NCBI GenBank assembly: GCA_046481785.1
Contig: JAWOJF010000075.1
Span: 1 to 21,059, forward strand
DNA: 21,059 bases
Reading direction: 5' to 3'
Source of the DNA: JAWOJF01 sp046481785
GTDB taxonomy: Bacteria; Bacteroidota; Ignavibacteria; Ignavibacteriales; Ignavibacteriaceae
In this document: positions 1 to 8,857 of the stretch, piece by piece
Position numbering within the stretch: the stretch's first letter is position 1
How the letters are laid out: each line of letters opens with the position of its first letter
Translations under genes and position numbers: made by a program
Notes under the pieces: model-generated
Told to the model about the DNA's origin: nothing
The model's database searches: none
The model's input: only the letters and a program-made list of their open reading frames with translations

Positions 1-80
1 ACGCGCTTGCCGCGCGCATCTTCCCGCGCACCTCGTTCGATCTCATCTATGCCCGGCCGGGCCAATCGGTCGCCGACTGT
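1..80. other. Foreign GC-rich segment, probable assembly chimera junction at about 78-82
   Basis: By my count about 54 of these 80 bases are G or C, against clearly AT-rich DNA in the rest of the window. Plus-strand frame 3 is open from the left edge, with codons that mostly end in G or C, as in a GC-rich proteobacterial gene; the encoded peptide includes FPRTSFDLIYARPGQSVADC. After position ~80 this frame runs into AT-rich sequence and stops. On the minus strand the AT-rich gene at 79-1968 reads normally up to KVSE and then continues into an unrelated arginine- and proline-rich tail. Both observations put the junction at about 78-82. I infer a misjoined contig end rather than biological transfer. 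Confidence 0.75.
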
Positions 81-1968
81 GTTCAGATACTTTATTTAAA
101 TCCAGGTTAAGCGCTTTTTCAATAAAAGCATAATCTCTGCCGACAGTAGGCACAGTTCCGGCAGGTGTAAAATTACCAGTTTGGTTATAAATAACATGTT
201 TTGCTGTATTAGGAGCCTCTGCCAGATTACCGTTAACTTTTTTCTTAACATTTTCAATAATCTGCTTAGCTTTTTCAAATTTCTTCGCTTTTACAACCTG
301 CGGCTTTATCTGATCCTTTACTTCATCAAAAGGCCTTACACCTTCATTAATAACATCAGATACCTTTACAACAACATAACCGGCAGTAACTGTGAACGGA
401 CGGTTGCTGATAGTATTAAGGCTGTTTTCAAAAGCAAACTCAACCAGTCTCTTGTTCTGGCCAAGACCGGGAACTACAAAAGATCCTTTTACGAACGGAG
501 GAGATTCCTGCACATTGTAATCCAATAATTTTGCTTCCTGTTCCAGATCATTTTTTTCAGCCAGATATGCAAAATCGGCGGCTGTATTATATTGAGCATC
601 AATAGTTGAAGCAGATGCTTTAACCTGTGCAATAGCTGATTCAAGTACGAATTTACTGTTCGTTCTGCCTGTAGTTTTGATAATATGATAACCGTAGTTT
701 GTTTTAACAGGTTTTTGTAAGACACCTATTTGCCCCTTCATTGCAGCAGCTTCAAACTCGGGAACCATCATTCCCTTGCCAAACCATCCAAGGCTGCCGC
801 CGTTGGTTTGTCCTTCAGGGCTGGCAGATCTTTCTTTTGCTAATTCTTCAAAGCTGGCGCCGCCGGCTATCTGGTTATAAACTTTTGTTGCTTCCTCAAG
901 ATTTTTTTCATCGCTGCCATGCTGATTTATTAATATATGGGATGCTTTTATATAGGTTTCATCTGAGGGTACAGCATCCAAATAATGATAAACTGCCATG
1001 CCCTGGGGGCCGGAAACAGGACCGATAACATCACCTTTTGATGCTTTTACTAACTGATCCAATGCCTCAGCAGGTATCCTGGTAGGAACAAGAGTATCTT
1101 TAGAGTATTCGAAGGATGAGTACATCTCAACTGTTTCCTGAAAATTAACGCTGTCTTTGGTAAAATTATCAATTATTTCGCGGAGGGTTCTTTTAATAAA
1201 GGAAGAATCTTCGGCAGAAGCTGACCGGCTGAATAAGACATATTTTAATTTTCTCTGCGCTTCAATTTTATATTTATTGATATTAGCATTGTAATACTCT
1301 TTCAGCTCATCATCATTAACAGATACTATTGAATCGGGCATCTGGTTTACATCAGCAAGAGCATACTGAGCATTTATAGAAATATTCTGGTCAATAAATT
1401 TTCTTTTTATTTCGGCTTCGGAAACTGTTACAGTAGCAAGGAGGAGGCTTTGCAGCTTTTCATTCAAACGCTGCTGGCGTACATATTCCTCGGCCTGAAT
1501 AAGAGCCTCCTTATTCCTCGGGTCAAACATTGCCTGTTCATAAAAAGAGCGGTTAAAATTTCCGGCAGAATCTATAAAATTCTGTTTTAGAAAAGCAGGT
1601 GGATTTTCTCCAAGAATTACATCTCTTATTTCATCTTCACCAACGGTAATTCCGAATTCTTCAATCTGCCGTTCAAGAAGTTTCTGAGTTATAAGAGCAT
1701 CCCAAACCTGGTCGCGGAATTGCTCCATTTGTTCATCTTCAATTTCCTGCCCGGTTTGACTTCTTTGTGCTTCCCTTTGCTGTTCAAGAAGAGCAGAGTA
1801 CTCGTTATAGGTTATTTCGTCCCCGTTAACAGAGCCAACATTATTGCTTCTGCCGCCCAGAGCTTCAAGCACGTTTGAATCTGAAACTACCATAAAAAGG
1901 ACAAAAAGCGCTCCAACAGTTATAATAAATGCGGGAGCCAGGCTCCTCATCTTGGCCATCATAGCCAT
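79..1968 (-). CDS. SurA/PpiD-type periplasmic peptidyl-prolyl isomerase, 3' end lost
   Basis: Membrane-anchored parvulin-type foldase that should act in the periplasm on unfolded outer-membrane and secreted proteins. One N-terminal transmembrane helix lies at residues 11-29 behind a short basic head, as in PpiD, with no cleavage site. Residues ~45-190 form a SurA-N-like chaperone region (start of the conserved part: VGSVNGDEITYNEY). One parvulin domain spans ~340-435, with IKASHILI, GGSLGWFGKGMMVPEFE and YGYHIIK. A weaker second PPIase-like segment lies at ~490-545. The ATG at 1968 has AGGAGAT seven bases upstream; in-frame Met codons 3, 4 and 7 are alternatives. Residues 1-629 look native. 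The frame then runs 12 codons through the GC-rich segment to a stop at 43, so the true C-terminus (perhaps 60-80 residues) is missing. It is transcribed divergently from the Crp-family gene. Confidence 0.88.
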
Positions 1969-2016
1969 ATAAATATCTCCTATTCTCCAGAAAACAATTA
2001 AAAAATTAAGATGTTA

Positions 2017-2045
2017 AAAATAGACACAGGGGGCAAAAAAAGCAA
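2017..2045 (-). promoter_or_regulatory. Candidate promoter of the PPIase gene
   Basis: Read on the minus strand: TTGCTT at 2045-2040, a 17-base spacer, then TATTTT at 2022-2017. Transcription would begin at about 2010, about 40 bases before the ATG. Each box matches the consensus only partly, in AT-rich DNA where chance matches are common. Confidence 0.3.
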
Positions 2046-2266
2046 TGTATATTTCGGTTTAAAATTCAGAACCCCCTTGTGAATTACAATATTATTTAAT
2101 TGCTAAATTACTAATTCTTTTACTTTTATGGCTAATTTACAGCGGGTAATAATTAACTAATAGATAAATCTCAATCCTTACAAATATCCCGAAAAACAAA
2201 CTTTTTAGACAGATATGAAAAAACTGCTATATCAGCAGCCGGCAATATGACGGTTAAGGCTGTCGT

Positions 2267-2295
2267 TTGACTTTCAAAGCAGTCACCTATATATT
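2267..2295 (+). promoter_or_regulatory. Sigma70-like promoter of the crp-PHP-ribH operon with overlapping inverted repeat
   Basis: TTGACT at 2267-2272 and TATATT at 2290-2295 are separated by exactly 17 bases; each box has five of six consensus bases. Transcription should start near 2302, about 28 bases before the ATG at 2330. The inverted repeat TTTGA-CTT-TCAAA (2266-2278) covers the -35 box, a natural place for a repressor. Autoregulation by the encoded Crp-family protein is an inference. Confidence 0.55.
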
Positions 2296-2329
2296 TCAGC
2301 TTATTAATTAAAGAAAAGAAAGACCACCG

Positions 2330-3013
2330 ATGGCCGAAAACCACGACTTTTTGAAATACGTTCCTATCTTTTCTGATCTTGATGACGATACTTTAATAAA
2401 AATTTCCAAACTGGGCCTGAGAAAGACCTTCAAAAAAGACGCAGTCGTTTTATTAGAGAATGAATCAGCAACCGCTCTATTTATCATTGTATCAGGAAAA
2501 GTAAAAATATCCAGAGTTAGCGAGGATGGTAAAGAAGTAATATTAACCATATTAGGGGATTCTGATTTTTTTGGGGAAATGGCCATTATAGACGGTCAAT
2601 CAAGATCCGCAAATGTTACTTCAATGGAAGATACAGACATTTTAATTATCCAGAGAAATGATTTCCTCCAGCTACTGCATGATCATCCCGAAGTAGCCAT
2701 AGCACTTTTGCAGGAGCTTACAAAGCGTCTTCGTTCTGCTGATATGAAGATCAAATCTTTGTCACTAAAGGATGCTGAAGGAAAAGTAGCTTCTGTAATT
2801 CTTCAGCTTGCAGATGATATAGGTAAAATAAGGCAGGGAACTGTAGAGATAGAGAAACTTCCATTTCAACATGATCTGGCTAATATGGCAGGAACTTCGC
2901 GGGAAACCATATCGCGTACACTCCATTCTTTTGCAAAAAAAGGATTAGTTGAACTTGATGGTGCAAAGCTTAGAATATTAGATTACGAAAAATTTAAAGA
3001 ATTGTTTGGTTAA
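2330..3013 (+). CDS. Crp/Fnr-family transcriptional regulator
   Basis: Cytoplasmic dimeric regulator expected to bind a small ligand and DNA palindromes. Residues ~12-125 form the cyclic-nucleotide-binding beta-roll, with FGEMAIIDGQSRSANVTS at ~76-93. The G-E and R-S-A positions match the phosphate-binding cassette of Crp, so cAMP or a similar nucleotide is plausible. A long dimer helix (~115-140) leads to a Crp-type winged helix at ~145-225, with recognition helix TSRETISRTLHSFAKKGLV. There is no cysteine anywhere, so an Fnr-type iron-sulfur sensor is excluded. At 227 residues it has normal family length. No strong Shine-Dalgarno precedes the ATG, only purine-rich AAAGAAAAGAAAGA. It is the first gene of a tight operon: the next start lies one base past its stop. 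Confidence 0.9.
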   Translation: MAENHDFLKYVPIFSDLDDDTLIKISKLGLRKTFKKDAVVLLENESATALFIIVSGKVKISRVSEDGKEVILTILGDSDFFGEMAIIDGQSRSANVTSMEDTDILIIQRNDFLQLLHDHPEVAIALLQELTKRLRSADMKIKSLSLKDAEGKVASVILQLADDIGKIRQGTVEIEKLPFQHDLANMAGTSRETISRTLHSFAKKGLVELDGAKLRILDYEKFKELFG

Positions 3014-3014
3014 G

Positions 3015-3845
3015 ATGACTGGAAAAGTTGATTTACATATTCATACAACTCACTCCGATGGTTTTTATTCCCCAACAGAGATAATAGGAAAAGCTAAAGA
3101 AAAAGGCCTTGATATAATAGGTATTACGGATCATGATAACATCTCGGCTATTGAAGAAGCAGCCAATGCAGGAAAAAAAGTTGGAATTGAAGTTATACCC
3201 GGTGTGGAGATAAGTTCTGATGTAAGAGACAAGGAAGTACATATACTTGGTTACTTTGTTGAGCCAGATAATAAAGAACTTGAACGTTATCTGAATTTTT
3301 TTCGTGAAGAAAGAATAAAAAGAGCAGTAAGAATAGTTAACCGTTTGAATAACCTTGGGTTCCCCCTTTCTATAAACGATGTAATGGATAAAGCTGCCAA
3401 CAGCGCAGTAGGAAGGCCGCACATAGCTCAGGCCATGCTTGAAAAAGGATTTGTAAATTCATATTACGAAGCATTTAATAAATTTATTGGCAATGGCTGC
3501 CCGGCTTTTGAAAAAAAAGTGCATCTTTCTCCGCAAAGTGCTTTTAAAATTATTAATGATGCTGGCGGTTTATCCTTTATTGCCCACCCGGGATATATGC
3601 CAGAGATTCTGCTTAAAGAAATAATTGAAGCGGGAGTTGACGGCATTGAGGTAGTGCATCCGTCTCATTCACCTCAGCAGACAAAATTTTACAGGGGCAT
3701 TGTTAACGAGTACTTCCTGCTTGACTCGGGCGGTTCCGATTTTCACGGCGGAAAAAGAGAGGATGAAGGTAATTTGGGCAAATATTTCACCAATCCTTCC
3801 GCCATTGAAGCTATGAGAAAAAGATTACTTAGAAATTCAGCCTAA
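3015..3845 (+). CDS. PHP-domain phosphoesterase, RNase AM/YciV-like
   Basis: Metal-dependent phosphoesterase of the PHP superfamily. Family members remove phosphate from nucleoside 3',5'-bisphosphates or digest short RNA 5' to 3'. From the ATG at 3015 the metal ligands are all visible: HIH at 8-10, D15, DHD at 39-41, E65 in PGVEISSD, H76 in HILGY, H191 in AHPGY, and D242 and H244 in GSDFHG. The PHP core is interrupted by the helical insert (~90-165) typical of this subfamily. The 276-residue length fits. A TTG at 3006 would overlap the Crp gene and add three residues; the ATG one base after the Crp stop is better and suggests translational coupling, since no Shine-Dalgarno is seen. The exact substrate is inferred. 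Confidence 0.88.
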   Translation: MTGKVDLHIHTTHSDGFYSPTEIIGKAKEKGLDIIGITDHDNISAIEEAANAGKKVGIEVIPGVEISSDVRDKEVHILGYFVEPDNKELERYLNFFREERIKRAVRIVNRLNNLGFPLSINDVMDKAANSAVGRPHIAQAMLEKGFVNSYYEAFNKFIGNGCPAFEKKVHLSPQSAFKIINDAGGLSFIAHPGYMPEILLKEIIEAGVDGIEVVHPSHSPQQTKFYRGIVNEYFLLDSGGSDFHGGKREDEGNLGKYFTNPSAIEAMRKRLLRNSA

Positions 3846-3851
3846 ATACTT

Positions 3852-4361
3852 ATGAGAATAATCCAGGGAAATTTATCAGCAGCAAATTACAGGTTTGCAG
3901 TTATATTAAGCCGGTTTAATGAATCTATTGGAAACAAGCTGCTTGACGGTGCTTTAAAGTGCCTTATAAAATACGGTTGTGCTGAAGATAATATTGATTT
4001 GATAAAAGTACCCGGTGCATTTGAAATTCCTCTTACTGCCGAAAAACTTGCAGAACAGAATAAGTATAACGCTATAATATGTTTAGGTGCTGTTATTAGG
4101 GGGGGAACTCCTCATTTTGAGTATGTTGCCGGATCTGCCGCCAGGGGAATATTGCAGGTCTCACTTAAAACTAAAATTCCGGTTATTTTTGGTATTTTAA
4201 CAACCGATACCTATCAGCAGGCAGTTGAAAGATCGGCATTTAGTCCTGATCAATTAAAAGAGGCACCTGCTGAAATGAAAGAAACAGGTTCAGGGAATAA
4301 AGGCTGGGATGCCGCTTTAACAGCAATTGAAATGGCAGATTTGTTTTCCAAAATCAAGTAG
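3852..4361 (+). CDS. ribH: 6,7-dimethyl-8-ribityllumazine synthase with an active-site loop insertion
   Basis: Penultimate enzyme of riboflavin synthesis: condenses 5-amino-6-ribitylamino-uracil with dihydroxybutanone phosphate in the cytoplasm, as pentamers or icosahedral 60-mers. Visible motifs: SRFNES (20-25, substrate-stacking aromatic F22), VPGAFEIP (53-60), LGAVIRGGTPHFEYVA with catalytic H88, GILTTDT (114-120), R127, and GNKGWDAALTAIEM near the C-terminus. H88 and R127 fall at the same numbers as I recall for the Bacillus enzyme. Between R127 and GNKG there are 20 residues where family members usually have about five, so roughly 15 extra residues sit at 129-146. The frame stays intact on both sides. 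The gene starts six bases after the PHP gene. No other rib genes are in the window and no FMN riboswitch was recognised. Confidence 0.94.
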   Translation: MRIIQGNLSAANYRFAVILSRFNESIGNKLLDGALKCLIKYGCAEDNIDLIKVPGAFEIPLTAEKLAEQNKYNAIICLGAVIRGGTPHFEYVAGSAARGILQVSLKTKIPVIFGILTTDTYQQAVERSAFSPDQLKEAPAEMKETGSGNKGWDAALTAIEMADLFSKIK

Positions 4362-4590
4362 ACTCTCCCGATTGTTTAACAAAAAAACATACCCATTATG
4401 TTCATACTTCAGGATACCGGATTTTTGCCCTTCTGACAGGAGATCAGAACCAATATATTTATACTTTCTCGTAATAAAAAAAATATTAAATTAGATATCA
4501 TAATTATGAGAAAAAATAAAAATCATTTATTAAGAGGATACGAATAAGATAATTTTACTTTCCAGAATGATTCATAAAAGGATTAAAAGA

Positions 4591-6816
4591 ATGAAAATAA
4601 CGGGGTCTATCTTATTCACATTTGTTTTTTATTTCACTGCCTTAGCGCAGGAGGTCTCCAACTGGAAAACATACTCAAGTATGAGTGAAGTTAGAGATAT
4701 TTTTGTTTTAGAAGATAAAGTGAGTGCTGCAACCAGCGGCGGAGCTTTTTTATATACTTTTTCCGACAATTCCTTCCGTACTCTAACTAAATCAGAAACA
4801 ATGACAGGCATTTCATTAACAGCTACCTCGGTTGACGGAAATGGAAACATTTGGTTCGGCAGCTCTACCGGGGCTGTAGATATATATAACCCGGCTGAAA
4901 ATTCAATTAAATCTATTTCTGAAATATTTAATTCCGATAAACCTGTAAAACAAATTAATGAAATTAAAATTTACGGTGATACCGCAATAGTTTCAACAGA
5001 TTTTGGTATTTCTCTTATTAATACCGGCACGTATGATTTCTTAGATACTCCTGTAAAATTCGGATCGCTTCCTTCAAATATTAAGGTAAACAGCTCTTTA
5101 AAAACAGACGTGATATATGCATGTACCGATTTCGGAATAGCGATCCAAAAAGCAGGAAGAACAAATTTGTTAGATCCTGAATCATGGGATGTATATACCA
5201 GCAGCCAGGGACTTCCCTCTGACAAAGTTTTTAAGGTTATAAATTTTCAAAACAATATTATTGCCGCTACTGAAAAAGGACTTGCTGTTTTTAACGGACA
5301 GTTGTGGACACCTTTTCTGCCAGGATTAAATGAAAGTATTGATCTGCTGGTAAATGCCGGAACTCTTTATATCTTATCATCAGGTGCTATCCGCACTTAT
5401 ACTAACGGTGAGCCTCTATTATATTACCAGGCTCAATATCCTATGACAAAGTTAGGCTACTCTTCAAAGGGCTTATTTGCAGCAAGCAGTAATGGAGTTC
5501 TTAAAATTAACAGCGGTACAGATGCAGAAGTTATTTTAGTCAACGGTCCGCCTGCAAACAAATTTCCTGAAATCAGTATTGATAATAACGGAACATTATG
5601 GTCAGCCAGCGGCAGGGATGGCGGTGGTGCCGGTTTTTATAAATTAGAGAATGGTGTTTGGACAAATTATAACACGGTAAACACTCCCCAATTACGCACC
5701 AATGACGTTTATACTACTTATTCTGCACCAGATAACACAACTTACCTGGGCACATGGGGCAGCGGATTTATACGTGTAAAAGGTGAAGCTATTGATGTTT
5801 TTACAGCAGAAAATACGGGAATGAACGGAATTGACAATGATCCTGATTTTTTGGTTATCAGGGGTTTTGGGGTTGATTCACGCCAGAATTTATGGGTATT
5901 GAACTATTGGCCAACTGACAGAAGAACTTTAAGTATGTTAACTACTGATAATGTTTGGCATCATTTCAGGGTGCCCGCTGAAGACAATGTAAGCCGGGAT
6001 CAGCATCTTGAATTAGTGGTAGATCAATATGATACTAAATGGTTTACCCTGCAGACCGGACGGCCAGGTTTATATTTTTTTAATGAAAATAAAACTTATG
6101 ATAATACTTCAGATGACAGATCTGGTTATATATATAGTTCTAACGGGTTAAACAGTAACATAGTAAACTCAATAATTATAGACAGGCGGGGAGATCTGTG
6201 GGTTGGGACCGCATCAGGTGTAAATGTTATTAGTAATTTACAAACCGTTTCTCAAGGTGCCCAGCTAAGAATTACTTCTGTTTTTGCTTTGAGACAACAA
6301 ACAGTTAACTGTATTGCCGTTGATCCTTTAAATCAAAAGTGGATTGGTACCAACCAGGGAATACTGCTGGTTAACTCTGACGGCTCAAGCCTGCTTACAT
6401 CCTTCAATACACGAAACAGTCCCATTCTAAGTGATATTATAAGAAGTATTGTGATTGATGAAAACTCCGGAGTAGTTTATGTAGGCACTGATGCAGGTAT
6501 AACATCATTTCAGACCTTAAGTATAAAACCTCAGGATACTTTTTCGGAATTATTTATTTATCCCAGTCCTTTTATTCTAAAATCTTCAGATAATCTCCTT
6601 ACTATAGATGGGTTGATAAGAGATACCGATATAAAAATACTAACAGCAAACGGGAAATTAATAAGTGAATTTACATCACCCGGCGGATTAAGGGCAACAT
6701 GGGATGGCAGAGATACAGACGGGAAACTGGTAAGCAGCGGCGTATATTTTGTTATAGCTTATGATAAAGAAGGTAATAATGTATCTACAAGCAAGGTAGC
6801 CGTATTAAGGGAATAG
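4591..6816 (+). CDS. PorZ-like exported two-beta-propeller protein with type IX-like C-terminal domain
   Basis: Exported protein resembling PorZ, the surface component of the type IX secretion system that presents anionic lipopolysaccharide to the sortase. I choose the ATG at 4591 because it gives a clean signal peptide (MKITGSILFTFVFYFTALA, cleavage before QEV) with AAGG nine bases upstream; an ATG at 4567 would add eight residues. Two runs of propeller blades follow (~22-300 and ~310-640), with repeats such as DGNGNIWFGSSTGAVDIY, IDRRGDLWVGTASGVNVI and DPLNQKWIGTNQGILLV. The last ~93 residues (YPSPF, then WDGRDTDGKLVSSGVYFV and SKVAVLRE) form a FlgD-like/type A C-terminal domain. The order of signal peptide, two propellers and CTD, and the ~740-residue length, match PorZ. 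The opening VSNWKTYSSMSEVRDI also fits. A generic propeller-repeat surface protein is the alternative. Confidence 0.7.
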   Translation: MKITGSILFTFVFYFTALAQEVSNWKTYSSMSEVRDIFVLEDKVSAATSGGAFLYTFSDNSFRTLTKSETMTGISLTATSVDGNGNIWFGSSTGAVDIYNPAENSIKSISEIFNSDKPVKQINEIKIYGDTAIVSTDFGISLINTGTYDFLDTPVKFGSLPSNIKVNSSLKTDVIYACTDFGIAIQKAGRTNLLDPESWDVYTSSQGLPSDKVFKVINFQNNIIAATEKGLAVFNGQLWTPFLPGLNESIDLLVNAGTLYILSSGAIRTYTNGEPLLYYQAQYPMTKLGYSSKGLFAASSNGVLKINSGTDAEVILVNGPPANKFPEISIDNNGTLWSASGRDGGGAGFYKLENGVWTNYNTVNTPQLRTNDVYTTYSAPDNTTYLGTWGSGFIRVKGEAIDVFTAENTGMNGIDNDPDFLVIRGFGVDSRQNLWVLNYWPTDRRTLSMLTTDNVWHHFRVPAEDNVSRDQHLELVVDQYDTKWFTLQTGRPGLYFFNENKTYDNTSDDRSGYIYSSNGLNSNIVNSIIIDRRGDLWVGTASGVNVISNLQTVSQGAQLRITSVFALRQQTVNCIAVDPLNQKWIGTNQGILLVNSDGSSLLTSFNTRNSPILSDIIRSIVIDENSGVVYVGTDAGITSFQTLSIKPQDTFSELFIYPSPFILKSSDNLLTIDGLIRDTDIKILTANGKLISEFTSPGGLRATWDGRDTDGKLVSSGVYFVIAYDKEGNNVSTSKVAVLRE

Positions 6817-6899
6817 TTTTCACACTTCAAAAACTTACGTAAAAATAATCTAACCATCTGCCGGTATAAAACGGTTAGTCGGGTTATGATAATAATAAT
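6817..6899. other. Short gap before the ABC-F gene, with ATA-repeat leader
   Basis: These 83 bases contain CTAACC and GGTTAG as a distant inverted repeat, without a following T-run. Four ATA units (6889-6900) run straight into the ATG of the next gene. No Shine-Dalgarno is present, so initiation there probably relies on an unstructured A/U-rich leader. Confidence 0.5.
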
Positions 6900-8843
6900 A
6901 TGATAGATTTATCCGGTATATCGCTTCAATTTAGCGGTAAATATTTATTTGATAATGTAAACTTCAGAATTAATTCGGGAGATAAAATATCTCTTGTAGG
7001 AGCAAACGGAACCGGTAAGTCTTCCCTGTTAAAAATAATATCAGGCGAGCTTCAGCCTGAATCGGGTAAAGTTTTAAAACAAAAAAGAATAACTATAGGT
7101 TATCTTCCGCAGGAAAACGTAACTCATAAAGGAAAAACCCTTCTTAACGAAGCTAAATCTGCACTTAACACTATCATTAATCTTCAAATTAAAGAATCTG
7201 AAATTACAGACAGGCTTAATAAAGAAAATTTATCTGAGGAAGAAAAATTTGACCTTGTACATCAGCTTGGTGAAGTTCATCATCGTCTTGAGGAGTTAGA
7301 TTCTTACAGTGCTGAGTCTAAAGTAGAAAAAATTCTGCTTGGGCTCGGTTTCAGTGAGGAGGATTTTTCCAGGATGACAAATGAATTTTCAGGCGGATGG
7401 CAGATGAGAATTGCTCTTGCTAAAATTCTTATTTCTCAGAATGATCTTCTGCTGATGGATGAACCAACCAATCATCTCGATATCGATTCACTTGCATGGC
7501 TTGTAAGTTTTCTTAAAAACTACAGCGGTGCCCTGCTTATAGTATCGCATGATAAACACTTTGTTAATGAAGTAACCTCCAAAACTCTGGAGATCTACCT
7601 GCAGAAGTTTAATATTTTTAATGGTACTTATGATGCTTACCTGAAGTATAAAGAAGAAAGAGATACATTAGCAGAACATCAGTTTTTGCAGCAGCAGAAA
7701 AAAATAAAAGAGACGGAAAGATTTATTGAAAGATTCCGCTATAAGGCAAGCAAGGCTAAACAGGTACAAAGCAGGGTAAAACAGCTTGAAAAGGTAACTC
7801 TGATCGAACTTCCGGAAAACAAAGAAGATATTTATTTAAAGTTCCCCGAACCGCCATCCAGCGGCAAAATAAATATTGAGCTGCAGTCAATTTCAAAATC
7901 CTACGGCTCAAATGAGATATTCAAAAATCTGGATTTCCAGGTAGACCGTGGGGATAAAATAGCATTTGTAGGACCAAACGGAGCCGGCAAAACTACGTTA
8001 TCTAAAATTATTGCAGGCGAAACAGATATTGATTCAGGTAAAAGAATAATAGGGCATAATACTATTATTTCTTATTATGCACAGGATGTTGCAGATAATC
8101 TAAACCCTGAATCAGATGTTCTTGAAACGGTTGAGGGGATATCCGAAGAAAAAACACTGGGCCAGCTCCGTTCATTACTCGGCTCATTTTTATTTCACGG
8201 GGATGATGTGTTTAAGAAGGTGGGGGTATTATCAGGCGGGGAAAAAAGCCGGGTTGCACTTGCTAAAATTTTATTAACCAAATCTAATCTTATAGTTCTT
8301 GATGAACCCACTAACCATCTGGATATATCCTCAAAAGAAATTCTGCAGAAGGCACTGATTGATTTTTCCGGCTCACTTATTCTTGTTTCACATGATATCG
8401 ATTTTCTTGAACCTGTTGCTAATAAAGTTGTTGAAATAAGAAAAGGGATAGTTAAAATATTTCCCGGAGGTATAAATTATTACCTGCAAAAGAGGGATGA
8501 GGAATCAGAAAATAAAACTGAGACAAAAAGCAAAACCGGCAATGATGAACTGGCATCCCGGAAAGATCAGAAAAGAATTGAAGCGGAACAAAGACAGAAA
8601 AGATATACTGCTACAAAAGATATAATGAAAAAAATTAATGAGCTTGAAATAAATATATCTGACCTGGAAAAGAAAGCAAAAGGCATTGAAGAACTATTAG
8701 CTATCTCTGAAACTTATAATGATCCCGAATTTGCGAGACGAAAAAATCTTGAGTTCGGTAAAACAAAAGAAGAGCTTGAAAAATATATATCCGAATGGGA
8801 AAGTTTATCAGAGAAGCTTGCTGAAATTGAAAAGCAGTTTTAA
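6900..8843 (+). CDS. ABC-F family ATPase (Uup/EttA/YdiF-like ribosome-associated)
   Basis: Soluble protein with two ABC ATPase domains and no membrane segment, of the class that binds the ribosomal E site and acts on translation. Domain 1: Walker A GANGTGKS (34-41), signature FSGGWQ (163-168), Walker B LLLMDEPTNHLD (183-194), SHD at 216-218. The charged linker at ~255-300 is the P-site tRNA interaction motif. Domain 2: Walker A GPNGAGKT (358-365), signature LSGGEKS (444-450), Walker B LIVLDEPTNHLD (464-475), SHD at 497-499. Residues ~555-645 form a Lys/Glu-rich coiled coil like the Uup C-terminal domain. Both sites keep the catalytic glutamate after Walker B. Housekeeping translation or ribosome assembly is likelier than antibiotic resistance, but the sequence does not settle this. 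Confidence 0.92.
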   Translation: MIDLSGISLQFSGKYLFDNVNFRINSGDKISLVGANGTGKSSLLKIISGELQPESGKVLKQKRITIGYLPQENVTHKGKTLLNEAKSALNTIINLQIKESEITDRLNKENLSEEEKFDLVHQLGEVHHRLEELDSYSAESKVEKILLGLGFSEEDFSRMTNEFSGGWQMRIALAKILISQNDLLLMDEPTNHLDIDSLAWLVSFLKNYSGALLIVSHDKHFVNEVTSKTLEIYLQKFNIFNGTYDAYLKYKEERDTLAEHQFLQQQKKIKETERFIERFRYKASKAKQVQSRVKQLEKVTLIELPENKEDIYLKFPEPPSSGKINIELQSISKSYGSNEIFKNLDFQVDRGDKIAFVGPNGAGKTTLSKIIAGETDIDSGKRIIGHNTIISYYAQDVADNLNPESDVLETVEGISEEKTLGQLRSLLGSFLFHGDDVFKKVGVLSGGEKSRVALAKILLTKSNLIVLDEPTNHLDISSKEILQKALIDFSGSLILVSHDIDFLEPVANKVVEIRKGIVKIFPGGINYYLQKRDEESENKTETKSKTGNDELASRKDQKRIEAEQRQKRYTATKDIMKKINELEINISDLEKKAKGIEELLAISETYNDPEFARRKNLEFGKTKEELEKYISEWESLSEKLAEIEKQF

Positions 8844-8857
8844 CCTGTAATTACAGG
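8844..8857. repeat. Perfect 14-base palindrome covering the SGNH gene's ribosome binding site
   Basis: CCTGTAATTACAGG is its own reverse complement and starts right after the ABC-F stop codon. In RNA it can form a five-base-pair stem with loop AAUU. Its 3' arm carries the AGG of the Shine-Dalgarno (AGGA, then TTT, then ATG at 8862), so folding would hide the site. Confidence 0.6.

Larger units (their letters stand above)
1969..2329. other. Divergent intergenic region between the PPIase and Crp-family genes
   Basis: These 361 bases hold promoter-like sequences for both flanking genes (listed separately). They also contain three short inverted repeats: TTGT-5-ACAA at 2077-2089, CTGCT-5-AGCAG at 2224-2238, and TTTGA-3-TCAAA at 2266-2278. 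I see no open frame of coding character, no tRNA and no terminator. Confidence 0.6.

Noticed and set aside
43..78. Last 12 codons of the open frame of the PPIase as its real C-terminus
   Set aside because: They are read through the GC-rich foreign segment, rich in Arg/Pro/Gly, and do not fit the family or the local composition.
3006..3014. TTG start for the PHP gene
   Set aside because: It overlaps the Crp gene and adds three residues without a ribosome binding site; the ATG at 3015 begins right after the Crp stop.
4236..4289. RibH extra residues as a double frameshift or sequencing error
   Set aside because: The frame is the same on both sides and has normal codon use without homopolymer runs, so a true insertion is simpler.
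4362..4590. Riboswitch, small gene or terminator between ribH and the PorZ-like gene
   Set aside because: Only a weak five-base inverted repeat (TCTGA/TCAGA) without a T tract is visible; no FMN-riboswitch motifs and no convincing promoter.
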